Assembly: GCA_964526905.1 (NCBI GenBank) | Contig: CAZGMN010000115.1 | Location: 1-9,780, forward strand | Reading direction: 5' to 3' | DNA: 9,780 nt | Source: CAZGMN01 sp964526905 | Lineage (GTDB): Bacteria; Acidobacteriota; Aminicenantia; Aminicenantales; Aminicenantaceae | In this document: positions 1 to 6,410 of the stretch, piece after piece | Layout: each line of letters begins with the position of its first letter | Numbering within the stretch: position 1 is the first letter of the stretch | The notes under the pieces: generated by a model | The model's input: the letters and a program-made list of their open reading frames with translations, nothing else | The model's database searches: none | Told to the model about the DNA's origin: nothing | Program-made: the position numbers and the translations under genes

Positions 1-1
1 T

Positions 2-67
2 GCTAGAAGCCGGGAATTGAAAAAAGACATTGAGCAGATTTGTGCCGTAAAGAATAAGATTTTTTAA
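2..67 (+). CDS. 3' end of an upstream reading frame (partial)
   Basis: This is the only + strand frame open from the window edge. It gives 21 C-terminal residues ending KNKIF before a TAA stop at 65-67. The residues are rich in Lys, Arg and Glu, consistent with a helical, soluble C-terminus, but too few remain to name a family. The other two + frames stop within the first 20 bases. The next gene starts about 40 bases downstream, so the two could be co-transcribed. It could also be a chance open stretch. Confidence 0.35.
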   Translation, partial: ARSRELKKDIEQICAVKNKIF

Positions 68-106
68 ATAAATAGAGATTTAAGTCATGTGGATCATGGG
101 GATAGG

Positions 107-1246
107 ATGAGCATAAAATCCATCGCCGTTTCAAGCATTTTATTGATTTCAGTCTTCATGCTGCTTGTTTCTTGCGGAAAAGAGAAGGTGAAATGGAAAG
201 GGACAATAGAAGAAGAAAACGGAGTCATAGTCGTCAAGAATCCAAAAGAGCCGATGTATGGTGAGGATTTCTTTGACCTAAAAGAGGAACTATCTATCGG
301 AGAAAAAGAAGGAAGCGAAGAAGAGTATATATTTTCTCAGGTCATTGATTTGGGAGTCGATGATGAAGAGAAAATCTACATCCTTGATTTCCAGGAAGCC
401 CGGATTAAGGTCTTCAACGAAAATGGTGAATACCTAAGAACAATAGGGAAAAGAGGCCAAGGCCCTGGAGAAATACAGCGTCCGATGAACTTAGTTATCA
501 CAGCTGGAGGTCAGATCCTCGTCAATGACCGAGGAGCCAGATTCCTTCATTTCTTTACACTCAGCGGGGAATATATAAAATCAATGTCTCAGGCCAGATT
601 GCCCTCCTTTTCTCGTCCCATGGTTGATTCTCAAAACAACATAGTTGCCAGATATATTGTCTTTCCGCCTGGCAATATCTGGACCTTTGTCTTGAAAAAA
701 TTCGATTCTGAATTAAATGAGCTGTTTTCAATTTTCTCTTATGATTATGAATTATCTCCCCAGACTTTAAATCTTTTCATTCCGGATTGCTTTTGGGTTG
801 TTACCAAAGATGATAATATTATCTGGGGTTACTCCGATAAATATGAGTTTAAAGTCCTTGATGGGGCTGGCCGCCTTATTCGAAAGATTATCAAAGACTA
901 TGCGCCTGTAGAGATCACAAAAGAAGAAAAGCAAAAATGGATTCAAGATACCTATGGAGAAACAGGCATTCCCCCGGACATAAAAATATCTTGGGACAAA
1001 TACCATAATGCATTTCGATTTCTGAATGTTGATGATGAGGGAAGAATTTATGTTCAAACATATGAAAAAACATCCACAGAAAACGGATACTATTATGATG
1101 TCTTTGATTCAGAAGGGAAGTATTTGGCTAAAGTGCCGCTCAAAAGCAGGCCTTTGGTTTTGAAAAAGAACAAGCTTTATGCCATAGAAGAAGATGAAGA
1201 GGGATATCAGGTTGTTAAACGATACAAAGTAAATTTGAACTTTTAG
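107..1246 (+). CDS. Six-bladed beta-propeller lipoprotein
   Basis: Predicted lipoprotein of 379 residues. A short positive N-terminus and a hydrophobic stretch lead to a lipobox LVSC, with the lipidated Cys at residue 23. The body looks like a six-bladed NHL-type propeller (the group annotated as 6-bladed beta-propeller). A blade pattern YILD-x5-IKVFNENGEYLRTIG is followed by the signature GQGPGE at about residues 91-121. Repeated strand pairs continue, such as FTLSGEYIKS and VFDSEGKYLAKV near the C-terminus. Such proteins are common surface or periplasmic lipoproteins in Bacteroidota and Acidobacteriota, and their ligands are mostly unknown. The frame extends to a GTG at 89, but the ATG at 107 puts the signal peptide at the N-terminus and has GGGGA at 98-102 upstream, so it is preferred. 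The gene is AT-rich compared with the propeller gene at 6411. Confidence 0.8.
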   Translation: MSIKSIAVSSILLISVFMLLVSCGKEKVKWKGTIEEENGVIVVKNPKEPMYGEDFFDLKEELSIGEKEGSEEEYIFSQVIDLGVDDEEKIYILDFQEARIKVFNENGEYLRTIGKRGQGPGEIQRPMNLVITAGGQILVNDRGARFLHFFTLSGEYIKSMSQARLPSFSRPMVDSQNNIVARYIVFPPGNIWTFVLKKFDSELNELFSIFSYDYELSPQTLNLFIPDCFWVVTKDDNIIWGYSDKYEFKVLDGAGRLIRKIIKDYAPVEITKEEKQKWIQDTYGETGIPPDIKISWDKYHNAFRFLNVDDEGRIYVQTYEKTSTENGYYYDVFDSEGKYLAKVPLKSRPLVLKKNKLYAIEEDEEGYQVVKRYKVNLNF

Positions 1247-1285
1247 TCCCTCATCCTGGTTTGGCGTTTTCCATCATAATGAATG

Positions 1286-1314
1286 TTGCGCTTGCTATTA
1301 TGTTTATCTATGAT
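1286..1314 (+). promoter_or_regulatory. Candidate sigma70-type promoter before the 1429 gene
   Basis: TTGCGC (1286-1291), a 17-base spacer and TATGAT (1309-1314). The -10 box differs from consensus at one position; the -35 box keeps only TTG plus spacing. Transcription would start near 1321 and leave a leader of about 108 bases. A second -10-like TATAAA overlaps just downstream. The match is moderate and could be chance in AT-rich DNA. Confidence 0.35.
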
Positions 1315-1344
1315 ATAAAAAGATATGTTGGTTTGAAGAGAGGG

Positions 1345-1423
1345 ATGAGCCGAAAGGAGCGTTCTTAAAAATGAACGGGGCTGAAGAGAGCGGATAAGTC
1401 AGAGACAAAATTTCGAAAGGAGG
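1345..1423 (+). promoter_or_regulatory. Structured leader with repeated Shine-Dalgarno and two tiny upstream ORFs
   Basis: The leader of the 1429 gene can fold: AGCC (1348-1351) pairs GGCT (1379-1382), and inside it CGTTC (1360-1364) pairs GAACG (1373-1377) around an AT-rich loop. The internal loop holds CGAAAGGAG (1351-1359), an exact copy of the sequence at 1414-1422 that forms the gene's own ribosome binding site. Two tiny frames sit here: ATG at 1345 (7 codons, MSRKERS) and ATG at 1371 (8 codons, MNGAEESG). The true site, AAAGGAGG at 1416-1423, lies 5 bases before ATG 1429. A regulatory role is inference; no known riboswitch class was recognised. Confidence 0.3.
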
Positions 1424-1428
1424 ATGTC

Positions 1429-2079
1429 ATGAATTGCAGGATTCATTACTTTTTTGCTTTCGTTTTAATGGCAATGAGCATCGTCTTTGTTTCGAGTTGC
1501 TCCCATACGGTAAAGGTTTTGATTCCTCCTCGCCTGGACTTAAAGAATTACGAGGCGGTCGGACTCATCCAATTTACATCCAATGCCAAAGGAAACCTGC
1601 AGCCATTCGTTACCCAGAAGTTTCTCCAGTCCGTTCAGGCCGCACAGCCGGGCATCAGAGTGCTTGAGCTCGGCCCAGAAAGCGCAGTGCTGGATTCTGT
1701 CCAGCACTCCCAGATGGATATCGAAGCGGTTAAAGCCATCGGGCAGAAGTATAATCTCAAAGGTCTCATTACCGGCAATCTTAACGTCACTAATGTCAAG
1801 CCTAATCTGGAGGTGTTGACCATTATCAAATCCATGGGTGTATCGGCTGAGGTTCAGGCCGCGCTCACTGTGCGGATTTTTGAGACACAAAGCGGCGCTA
1901 CAGTCTGGACAAGGTCTTCAAACGACAAGCGAACAGTCGCCCATGTGTCGTTGACAGGTGACATTGTCAATTTCGGCGCAGAGGACCCGGAGGAAGCATA
2001 CGGCGAGCTGGCCAAAAGCTTGGTATACAGAATCACTGATGACTTCTGGTCCCATCGGGAAAGGCAGAGAATAAAGTAG
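1429..2079 (+). CDS. Lipoprotein with TolB/CsgG-like fold
   Basis: Predicted lipoprotein of 216 residues with a hydrophobic signal and lipobox VSSC (Cys24). The order of elements after it resembles the N-terminal TolB / CsgG / LpoB-type alpha-beta fold. A first strand EAVGLIQF (about 42-49) is followed by a helix, then a strand IRVLEL. A helix AVKAIGQKYNLKG leads into the strand GLITGNLNV (112-120). Then comes LTVRIFETQSGATVW (146-160), the typical 'R-x-x-D/E-x-x-T/S-G-x-x-V-W' strand pair, and a C-terminal helix ELAKSLVYRITDDF. Proteins of this fold act in the periplasm as envelope assembly or secretion accessory lipoproteins. The exact family is not certain and no partner is visible. The start is set by a near-perfect Shine-Dalgarno (AAAGGAGG) 5 bases upstream. 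Confidence 0.6.
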   Translation: MNCRIHYFFAFVLMAMSIVFVSSCSHTVKVLIPPRLDLKNYEAVGLIQFTSNAKGNLQPFVTQKFLQSVQAAQPGIRVLELGPESAVLDSVQHSQMDIEAVKAIGQKYNLKGLITGNLNVTNVKPNLEVLTIIKSMGVSAEVQAALTVRIFETQSGATVWTRSSNDKRTVAHVSLTGDIVNFGAEDPEEAYGELAKSLVYRITDDFWSHRERQRIK

Positions 2080-2109
2080 AGTAGATCTTCCTATCGATAA
2101 GCCATATGA

Positions 2110-2136
2110 GGCGGCAGTCGGCTTGACCAAACCGCC
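2110..2136. repeat. Inverted repeat GGCGG / CCGCC over a -35 box
   Basis: GGCGG (2110-2114) and CCGCC (2132-2136) are perfect 5-base arms 17 bases apart, with a small inner GTC/GAC pairing. The -35 hexamer TTGACC (2123-2128) lies between the arms, so the repeat could be an operator. It could also be a weak post-gene hairpin of the 1429 gene; no T-run follows, so it is not a standard terminator. Confidence 0.3.
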
Positions 2137-2150
2137 CGTTCAATGATAAT
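2123..2150 (+). promoter_or_regulatory. Candidate sigma70-type promoter for the kinase-fold gene
   Basis: TTGACC (2123-2128), a 16-base spacer and GATAAT (2145-2150); each hexamer matches consensus at five of six positions. Transcription would start near 2157, about 50 bases before the ATG at 2210. This suggests the 2210 gene can be transcribed on its own rather than only by read-through from the 1429 gene. Confidence 0.5.
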
Positions 2151-2209
2151 CTCTTGAGGGCCAGCCGCAAAGGCGAAAAACGATGGATTACTTGAAAAGG
2201 AGGGAGCGC

Positions 2210-3034
2210 ATGAAAAAAGCTATCTTTATTTCTGTTATTTTCGGTTTCTTGTGGTTCAGTTTTGAATCGCTTGCCCAGTTCAAACCGGAAGAGGTTGCGG
2301 ATTTCGCTAAATGGGAAGAATTCTTACAAACAGCGAACATTGTCGGTGAGAGACAGATGAGCGTAAAAGAGGGCGTCACCAGACCCTATGTTTTGACTTT
2401 GGAAAAAGACGGGGTCACGCAGACAGCCTACTGGAAGAATCCGCGCGGAGGACAAGGATATCAAGAAAGCTGGAAAACAGAGATCGCTGCTTATCGTTTG
2501 AGCAAACTCTTGGGGCTGGACATGGTGCCGCCGACAGTGGAAAAGGAAAGGCAAGGAGACAGAGGGTCTTGCCAATTCGGGGTGAAATATTGGAAGAATT
2601 TTGAAGATATCATCAAAGAGAAGCTGCAACCCAAGGGCGTTCAATACATTTATTTTCTACGAAAGTTGTGCCTCCAGCGTGCCTTCGATAATTTAATTAA
2701 TAATATCGACCGCCACCGGAGAAACTACCTCATCACCGAAGACTGGAGAATGATCCTCATCGACCATTCCAGGACATTCATGACCGCTAAAGACTTAAAC
2801 GAAAAACTTATCTATGATGAGAAGAACAAGGAGAGCAAGAATTTCATCATGGACCAACTGCCCCGAGCATTTGTGGAGAAGCTAAGGGCATTGGATGCGG
2901 CGTCGATCAGAGCGGCGGTCGGCGAATATCTCACAGACAAAGAAATTGAGCTGACACTCAAGCGTCGGGACATGATGATCGCTTGGATTGATAACCATAT
3001 CAAAGAAAAAGGTGAGGATTACGTCCTGTACTGA
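2210..3034 (+). CDS. Secreted PI3/4K- / FAM20- / HipA-like kinase-fold protein
   Basis: A 274-residue protein with a Sec signal peptide (MKKAIF, hydrophobic core, likely cleavage SLA|Q near residue 22), so it should act outside the cytoplasm. The mature part reads like an atypical kinase. A candidate ATP lysine sits in AYWKN (Lys76). A helix TEIAAYRLSKLLGLDMVPPTV follows, where Glu91 fits the alphaC glutamate. The catalytic loop is DNLINNIDRHRRN (Asp167, Asn172), and the metal-binding aspartate is in LIDHSRTF (Asp185). The DRHxxN...IDxSRxF arrangement is shared by PI3/4-kinase-like, HipA and FAM20 relatives. The substrate is unknown; protein, lipid or small-molecule phosphorylation, or AMPylation, all remain possible. 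Start: ATG 2210 has AGGAGG (2198-2203) six bases upstream; an in-frame ATG at 2183 would add nine charged residues before the signal and lacks a good site. Confidence 0.65.
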   Translation: MKKAIFISVIFGFLWFSFESLAQFKPEEVADFAKWEEFLQTANIVGERQMSVKEGVTRPYVLTLEKDGVTQTAYWKNPRGGQGYQESWKTEIAAYRLSKLLGLDMVPPTVEKERQGDRGSCQFGVKYWKNFEDIIKEKLQPKGVQYIYFLRKLCLQRAFDNLINNIDRHRRNYLITEDWRMILIDHSRTFMTAKDLNEKLIYDEKNKESKNFIMDQLPRAFVEKLRALDAASIRAAVGEYLTDKEIELTLKRRDMMIAWIDNHIKEKGEDYVLY

Positions 3035-3082
3035 TTCCACAAAGACGGGCATTGACAGCGGGGCATGAGAAGTTTCTTTTAG

Positions 3083-3108
3083 AAAAAGGCGGCTTCCGCT
3101 CCACCTTT
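3083..3108 (-). terminator. Terminator-like hairpin reading on the minus strand
   Basis: Read on the minus strand, AAAGGTGG pairs with CCGCCTTT across an 8-base loop: eight pairs including one G-U. A run of five T (partly inside the stem) follows. That is the shape of an intrinsic terminator. On the + strand the same stem has a C-A mismatch and no T-run. No minus-strand gene ends here, so it may serve an antisense or small RNA, or be fortuitous. An alternative pairing on the + strand is AGGCGG (3087-3092) with CCGCCT (3109-3114). Confidence 0.3.
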
Positions 3109-3196
3109 CCGCCTACGCAAGACCTCCTTGGGTCGCACTGGGCCGTGACTTCAATGCCTACCCGCAGGAGCTGGCTTTTCTTTATCGGGTGTTGTT

Positions 3197-3229
3197 TCAT
3201 CCTCCTCTCAGGTTCTCAACAGAGGATGA
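3197..3229. repeat. Perfect 8-base inverted repeat (hairpin)
   Basis: TCATCCTC (3197-3204) and GAGGATGA (3222-3229) are perfectly complementary arms around a 17-base loop. No T-run follows. It lies inside the coding-like frame at 3069-3332, between two other hairpins. Confidence 0.4.
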
Positions 3230-3277
3230 GGCTCGTATTGAGCGGGAGTGCGGTTTGAATATCGTCAATACCGGGGT

Positions 3278-3304
3278 CGGGCCTAGCTATAGTGGCTTAG
3301 CCCG
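3278..3304. repeat. Hairpin with interrupted stem
   Basis: CGGGC (3278-3282) pairs GCCCG (3300-3304). After two mismatches the stem resumes with AGC (3285-3287) and GCT (3295-3297). No T-run follows, so it is not a standard intrinsic terminator, though it is the last strong structure before the AT-rich leader of the 3517 gene. Confidence 0.35.
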
Positions 3305-3516
3305 GATTCAAGAATTCAAGTTCCGTCCCTGATCCGTCTTACAAACTTTTCTTTTAAATCATCGTATATCGTTAAGAAGGTTAACATTGAAGCATTGGCC
3401 GCAGATATGACTCGATACAGACTGTTATTCACTATTTTATTCACCCTTGTTTAAAGCGTAAAAAAATCATTTCAATGACAAAAGGCATTCTCGAACTCAA
3501 CAAAGGAGAACATTTT

Positions 3517-4608
3517 ATGATGCTTTATAAACAAAAAAAGATTTTTACGTTTAAAAAAGCTGCGGTTCTTATCGGAGCTCTTTGTCTTGTTTTTTTATTG
3601 ATCAGCGCCAAAGCCCCTGAAGTCAAAGACATAAAGGCCGGCCTGGAATATGTCTCGCCGGAAGATGTGGGATGGTCGTCCAAAAAACTCGAGGAGGCCA
3701 AAGCCTTTGCAGAAAAAATCAACTCAGCCGCAGTCATGGTGCTCTACGAAGGAAAGGTTTTTATTTCCTGGGGAAACGTGGCGAAAAAATATAACATCCA
3801 CTCCATTCGCAAGCCCTTTTTGAGCGCACTTTACGGCATCTACTGGGGCCGCGGAAAGATTAATTTGGACGCCACCTTGGAAGAATTGAAGATCGATGAC
3901 ATCCCCCCTTCGCTCACCAAGGAAGAAAAAATGGCGACGGTAAGTGACCTCCTCAAATCCTGTTCAGGCGTTTATCACGAAGCGGCAGCTGAGACAAAGG
4001 AGATGGCAGAGATGCGTCCCCAGCGGGGAAGCCATGCTCCTGGCACCTTTTACTATTACAACAACTGGGATTTTAACGCCCTGGGCGCCATATTCGAAAA
4101 GGTTACCGGGGCTAAGATATTCGAGGCTTTTAAAAAAGAGATCGCTGAGCCGATTGGAATGGAAGACTTCAGTCTGGACGATTGCCATTACTCCTATGAA
4201 GAAAAGAAATCAAAACACCCCGCCTATAACTTCAGGATGACTGCCAGAGATATGGCCCGCTTCGGCTTGTTGTACCTGAGAAAAGGAAACTGGAATGGCA
4301 GGCAAATTATTCCACAGGACTGGATCGAGAAAAGCACAAAGGCTTACTCAATGGTCAGTGAGGAAGCAGGAGTGGGCTACGGCTATATGTGGAATGTTGT
4401 CCTGCCGGGATCGGCCGCTTCGAAAATTTTGTTTGACGGCAAAGGCGGATTCTACCATACCGGCGTAGGCATCCACACTCTGGCCGTCTTGCCCGAGAAT
4501 AAACTTGTTTATATTTACCGCTATGATACGGATGGGGAGTACCAAGACCCAGGGCAAGCGACCATCCAGCTTGTCTCAATGATCATGAATGCTCGGCTGT
4601 CGAAATAA
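3517..4608 (+). CDS. Beta-lactamase-family serine hydrolase (class C / PBP4*-like)
   Basis: A 363-residue exported protein of the beta-lactamase / penicillin-binding-protein-like superfamily (PF00144 type), whose members act as esterases, peptidases or amidases. The N-terminus has Lys-rich residues, a hydrophobic core and AKA|P, a plausible signal cleavage. Motif 1 is SIRK (Ser96, Lys99), matching SxxK. Motif 2 is Tyr181-x-Asn183 in the context PGTFYYYNNWDFNALG, typical of this family including the VTG that follows. Motif 3 is HTG (314-316), in place of KTG or HxG. All three catalytic elements are present, so activity is expected; the substrate cannot be read from sequence. Start: AGGAG (3504-3508) lies eight bases before ATG 3517. 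The frame opens at ATG 3475, but that would place 14 extra residues before the signal. A second ATG follows at 3520. Confidence 0.85.
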   Translation: MMLYKQKKIFTFKKAAVLIGALCLVFLLISAKAPEVKDIKAGLEYVSPEDVGWSSKKLEEAKAFAEKINSAAVMVLYEGKVFISWGNVAKKYNIHSIRKPFLSALYGIYWGRGKINLDATLEELKIDDIPPSLTKEEKMATVSDLLKSCSGVYHEAAAETKEMAEMRPQRGSHAPGTFYYYNNWDFNALGAIFEKVTGAKIFEAFKKEIAEPIGMEDFSLDDCHYSYEEKKSKHPAYNFRMTARDMARFGLLYLRKGNWNGRQIIPQDWIEKSTKAYSMVSEEAGVGYGYMWNVVLPGSAASKILFDGKGGFYHTGVGIHTLAVLPENKLVYIYRYDTDGEYQDPGQATIQLVSMIMNARLSK

Positions 4609-4610
4609 CG

Positions 4611-4679
4611 AAAAAAAGCCAATAGGGCAATCCGGGTTCCAATTTTTAGCCTGAGTTATTTTAAAAATTTATCCCAGGC
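4611..4679. terminator. Weak terminator-like elements between convergent genes
   Basis: The two convergent genes are 60 bases apart. On the minus strand GCC-loop-GGC (4628-4618) is followed by seven T, but the stem is only three pairs. A second possible stem, GCCTG (4649-4653) with CAGGC (4675-4679), encloses an AT-rich loop and overlaps the end of the minus-strand gene. Neither is convincing alone; listed because convergent genes usually need termination here. Confidence 0.2.
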
Positions 4680-6246
4680 AATCCCAGTCGATGTTCACCC
4701 GCTTGATGGCATAGCCAACCTCGCGCCTATAATCACCGTAGCAGGTCATCCAGTGGAAGCCAGGCATTCGTTTGGCAAGAGTTTGGCTGTCGCAGCTGAA
4801 GCTGATCTCAATCTGCGAGCGGCAGATGGGCATAAAAGGTGCGTCAACAATTTTTCCGAGCAGAACCACCCATCGTTTGGCTGCGAAGTCCGGAACAATG
4901 TTGGTCACTGTTTGCCCCTTGCTCATCTCCACTTTCGGCGCAGCTCCATAATCTGATTCAAAATGGGTCATGATTCGAGCCGGCTCACGTTTCTGGCCGT
5001 CCATCTTTCTCGGGGCTGTGCAGTGGGCATTGGTTATAATTCCTTGATGAGGGTAAGTTGGGTCGTTGAGAAAGACAGGCTTTCCTGAGATATTGGCCAG
5101 GAGAACGCCCGAGGGAATCACCACAAAATCCGATTCACAGAAACCCAAATAGCCGGCGTCGTTGAGCAGGCTCAGCGTCAGGCAGGCTGTAGTCTCGGCG
5201 ATGGGCATGATTGTTCCCATGCAGGCGTTGACCGTAATGGCCCTGCAGTCAGCCTTTTTCATCAGGCTGCGGAAGACGTGCTCGAGAAGGAAAGCGTTAT
5301 CGACGAACTGGCGGTTTGTCTCCAGAGTTGTTCCCGGCAAGCTTAAGTAGGCTTCTGCCTGCTGGCGTGCTTTTTTTACGGCAGCCTGGTCAGAGCGCGC
5401 CTCTGAAATCAGCCTGCCGAGGTCATCATAAGAGACCGTCTGGATGTCGAATTTCCATATATCTTCGACGAGCTTGGGCACTACGCCTCTGGGCTGGGAC
5501 CAGGCATCTGGCCCGCCGATGGCCAGAATTCGAGTGCCTAAGGTATTGCGCAGGCCGCACAGAGCTCGCAGCCGCCAGAGAATTTCCTCCTGGCTGTCAA
5601 TCACGACGTCGCCATCGTCGGTTCCTTTGACAGCGAGGGCGTCAGTGTGCTGCCTTAAATAGCGAGGGCTGATGATTTCATACCAGAGATAGACGGGCCC
5701 TGACTTGTGACGGCAGAAAAATATCATGTCCTTTCCCATTTGTCCCAGGGCATTGAATATGTCCATCCATCCGCCTGCCGCATAGACAAGAATCACATTG
5801 GAACCGGAAATGTCACCCACCGCTGATAAGTCGCTTGCGCGGCTGATAGAAGATACAGGCAGGAAGTCAAGAGGAAAATCAGCTTCTTGGCGGAGCCTGT
5901 TCAGTTCGCCCTGAATCCTGGCCACTTCTTCGTCAGCGTCCCGTTGTGTCTGGATTCCACCCCAGGCCCTCCAGCTCGTTTGGGGCCTCCGGCTGGGAAT
6001 GCTGTAAACGAGGATCGGCTTGACTTTTAAGGGGAGCCTCTTGAGGCCTGATTCCTCCTCCATTTCGATTGCCGACAGCACCGGCCATGAGAGTCCTTTC
6101 AGCGCCATGCCGCCTATAGCCGTTGCCCCCAGACCTTTGAGAAATGTCCGACGAGTGAGGGTATTGCTGCTCAATGAGAAGGCCTCTCCGCCAGGACAGC
6201 AATGCGGCTGAATCTTAGGTTTATGACTTGATCTGTTTTTCCTCAT
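4669..6246 (-). CDS. Tat-exported L-fucose/L-arabinose isomerase-fold protein
   Basis: A 525-residue protein with a textbook twin-arginine signal, TRRTFLKGLGATAIGG (residues 31-46), so it should leave the cytoplasm folded. The rest fits the L-fucose isomerase-like fold (COG2407-type). An N-terminal alpha-beta part has ILVYAAGG (152-159) and RILAIGGPDAW (239-249). The C-terminal part contains ITVNACMG, CESDF (Glu371), a GKPVFLNDP strand (Asp395), NAHC (His408) and GFHWMTCYGD (His498). In E. coli FucI the metal is bound by Glu337, Asp361 and His528; Glu371 and Asp395 here have the same 24-residue separation, and His498 fits the third ligand. Sugar isomerases are normally cytoplasmic, so the Tat signal is unusual. 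Start: AAAGGA lies eight bases before the ATG; 30 residues before the Arg pair is long, and a TTG at residue 25 is a possible alternative. Convergent with the serine hydrolase, divergent from the propeller gene. Confidence 0.65.
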   Translation of the reverse strand: MRKNRSSHKPKIQPHCCPGGEAFSLSSNTLTRRTFLKGLGATAIGGMALKGLSWPVLSAIEMEEESGLKRLPLKVKPILVYSIPSRRPQTSWRAWGGIQTQRDADEEVARIQGELNRLRQEADFPLDFLPVSSISRASDLSAVGDISGSNVILVYAAGGWMDIFNALGQMGKDMIFFCRHKSGPVYLWYEIISPRYLRQHTDALAVKGTDDGDVVIDSQEEILWRLRALCGLRNTLGTRILAIGGPDAWSQPRGVVPKLVEDIWKFDIQTVSYDDLGRLISEARSDQAAVKKARQQAEAYLSLPGTTLETNRQFVDNAFLLEHVFRSLMKKADCRAITVNACMGTIMPIAETTACLTLSLLNDAGYLGFCESDFVVIPSGVLLANISGKPVFLNDPTYPHQGIITNAHCTAPRKMDGQKREPARIMTHFESDYGAAPKVEMSKGQTVTNIVPDFAAKRWVVLLGKIVDAPFMPICRSQIEISFSCDSQTLAKRMPGFHWMTCYGDYRREVGYAIKRVNIDWDCLG

Positions 6247-6269
6247 GATTAAATTCCTTTCTTTAACAG

Positions 6270-6304
6270 TTTATTTACTACGAGTTTTATAAAAAGTAAA
6301 TAAA
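6270..6304. repeat. Perfect 10-base inverted repeat in divergent promoter region
   Basis: TTTATTTACT (6270-6279) and AGTAAATAAA (6295-6304) are perfect inverted arms 15 bases apart. The -10-like box of the minus-strand gene sits between them, and the + strand -35 box begins 10 bases beyond the right arm. This placement suits an operator controlling one or both divergent genes. AT-rich sequence makes chance repeats more likely. Confidence 0.4.
6286..6291 (-). promoter_or_regulatory. Candidate -10 box for the Tat-exported protein gene
   Basis: On the minus strand this reads TATAAA, five of six matches to TATAAT, placing a start about 33 bases before the ATG at 6246. No good -35 hexamer was found at the right distance, so it may depend on an activator or be fortuitous. 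Confidence 0.25.
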
Positions 6305-6314
6305 AATGAACGGA

Positions 6315-6343
6315 TTGACATATTTCTTTAAAAAAAATATTAT
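6315..6343 (+). promoter_or_regulatory. Strong sigma70-type promoter for the Asp-box propeller gene
   Basis: A perfect -35 box TTGACA (6315-6320), an ideal 17-base spacer rich in A, and TATTAT (6338-6343; one mismatch). Transcription would start near 6350, giving a leader of about 60 bases before the ATG at 6411. This is the best promoter match in the window and suggests vigorous constitutive or simply repressed expression. Confidence 0.65.
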
Positions 6344-6410
6344 TTTCCACAAACAATAAATAAATGATATATTTTCATCACTCAAAATTTCTTTTCTTGA
6401 TGGAGGTGTC

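Larger units (their letters stand above)
3069..3332 (+). pseudogene. Possible gene remnant: coding-like open frame without a start codon
   Basis: This frame is open for 87 codons between TGA (3066-3068) and TGA (3330-3332), but has no ATG or ribosome binding site near its beginning. From about 3147 it looks protein-like: DFNAYPQELAFLYRVLF, then FSTEDEARIERECG and GPSYSGLARIQEFKF before the stop. The amphipathic, charged composition is unlike a random translation. It may be the C-terminal remnant of a decayed or frameshifted gene whose N-terminal part is lost or in another frame; the + frame open from 3052 reads HEKFLLEKGGF just upstream. The family was not recognised. The same DNA forms hairpins, so a structured RNA is the competing reading. 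Confidence 0.3.
3035..3516. other. Long stretch without a recognised gene
   Basis: Up to about 3332 this stretch is fairly GC-rich and holds a coding-like open frame and three hairpins (listed separately). From 3333 to about 3500 it becomes AT-rich and presumably carries the promoter and leader of the 3517 gene, but no convincing -35/-10 pair was found. TTATTCAC occurs twice, 12 bases apart, around 3425-3445. There is no terminator with a T-run directly after the stop at 3034. Confidence 0.5.

Noticed and set aside
89..106. GTG at 89 as start of the first lipoprotein
   Set aside because: It would put six extra residues, including charged ones, before the signal peptide; the ATG at 107 with GGGGA upstream fits better.
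1345..1423. Known riboswitch (c-di-GMP, fluoride, SAM or cobalamin type) or a group II intron fragment
   Set aside because: GAAA-loop-like and GTTC/GAAC elements invited the idea, but none of the conserved core sequences of those classes could be aligned.
2183..2209. ATG at 2183 as start of the kinase-fold protein
   Set aside because: The strong AGGAGG at 2198-2203 lies downstream of it and is correctly spaced for ATG 2210, which also begins a standard signal peptide.
3052..3258. 68-codon + frame starting at TTG
   Set aside because: No ribosome binding site, rare start, and a less protein-like translation than the neighbouring frame 3069-3332.
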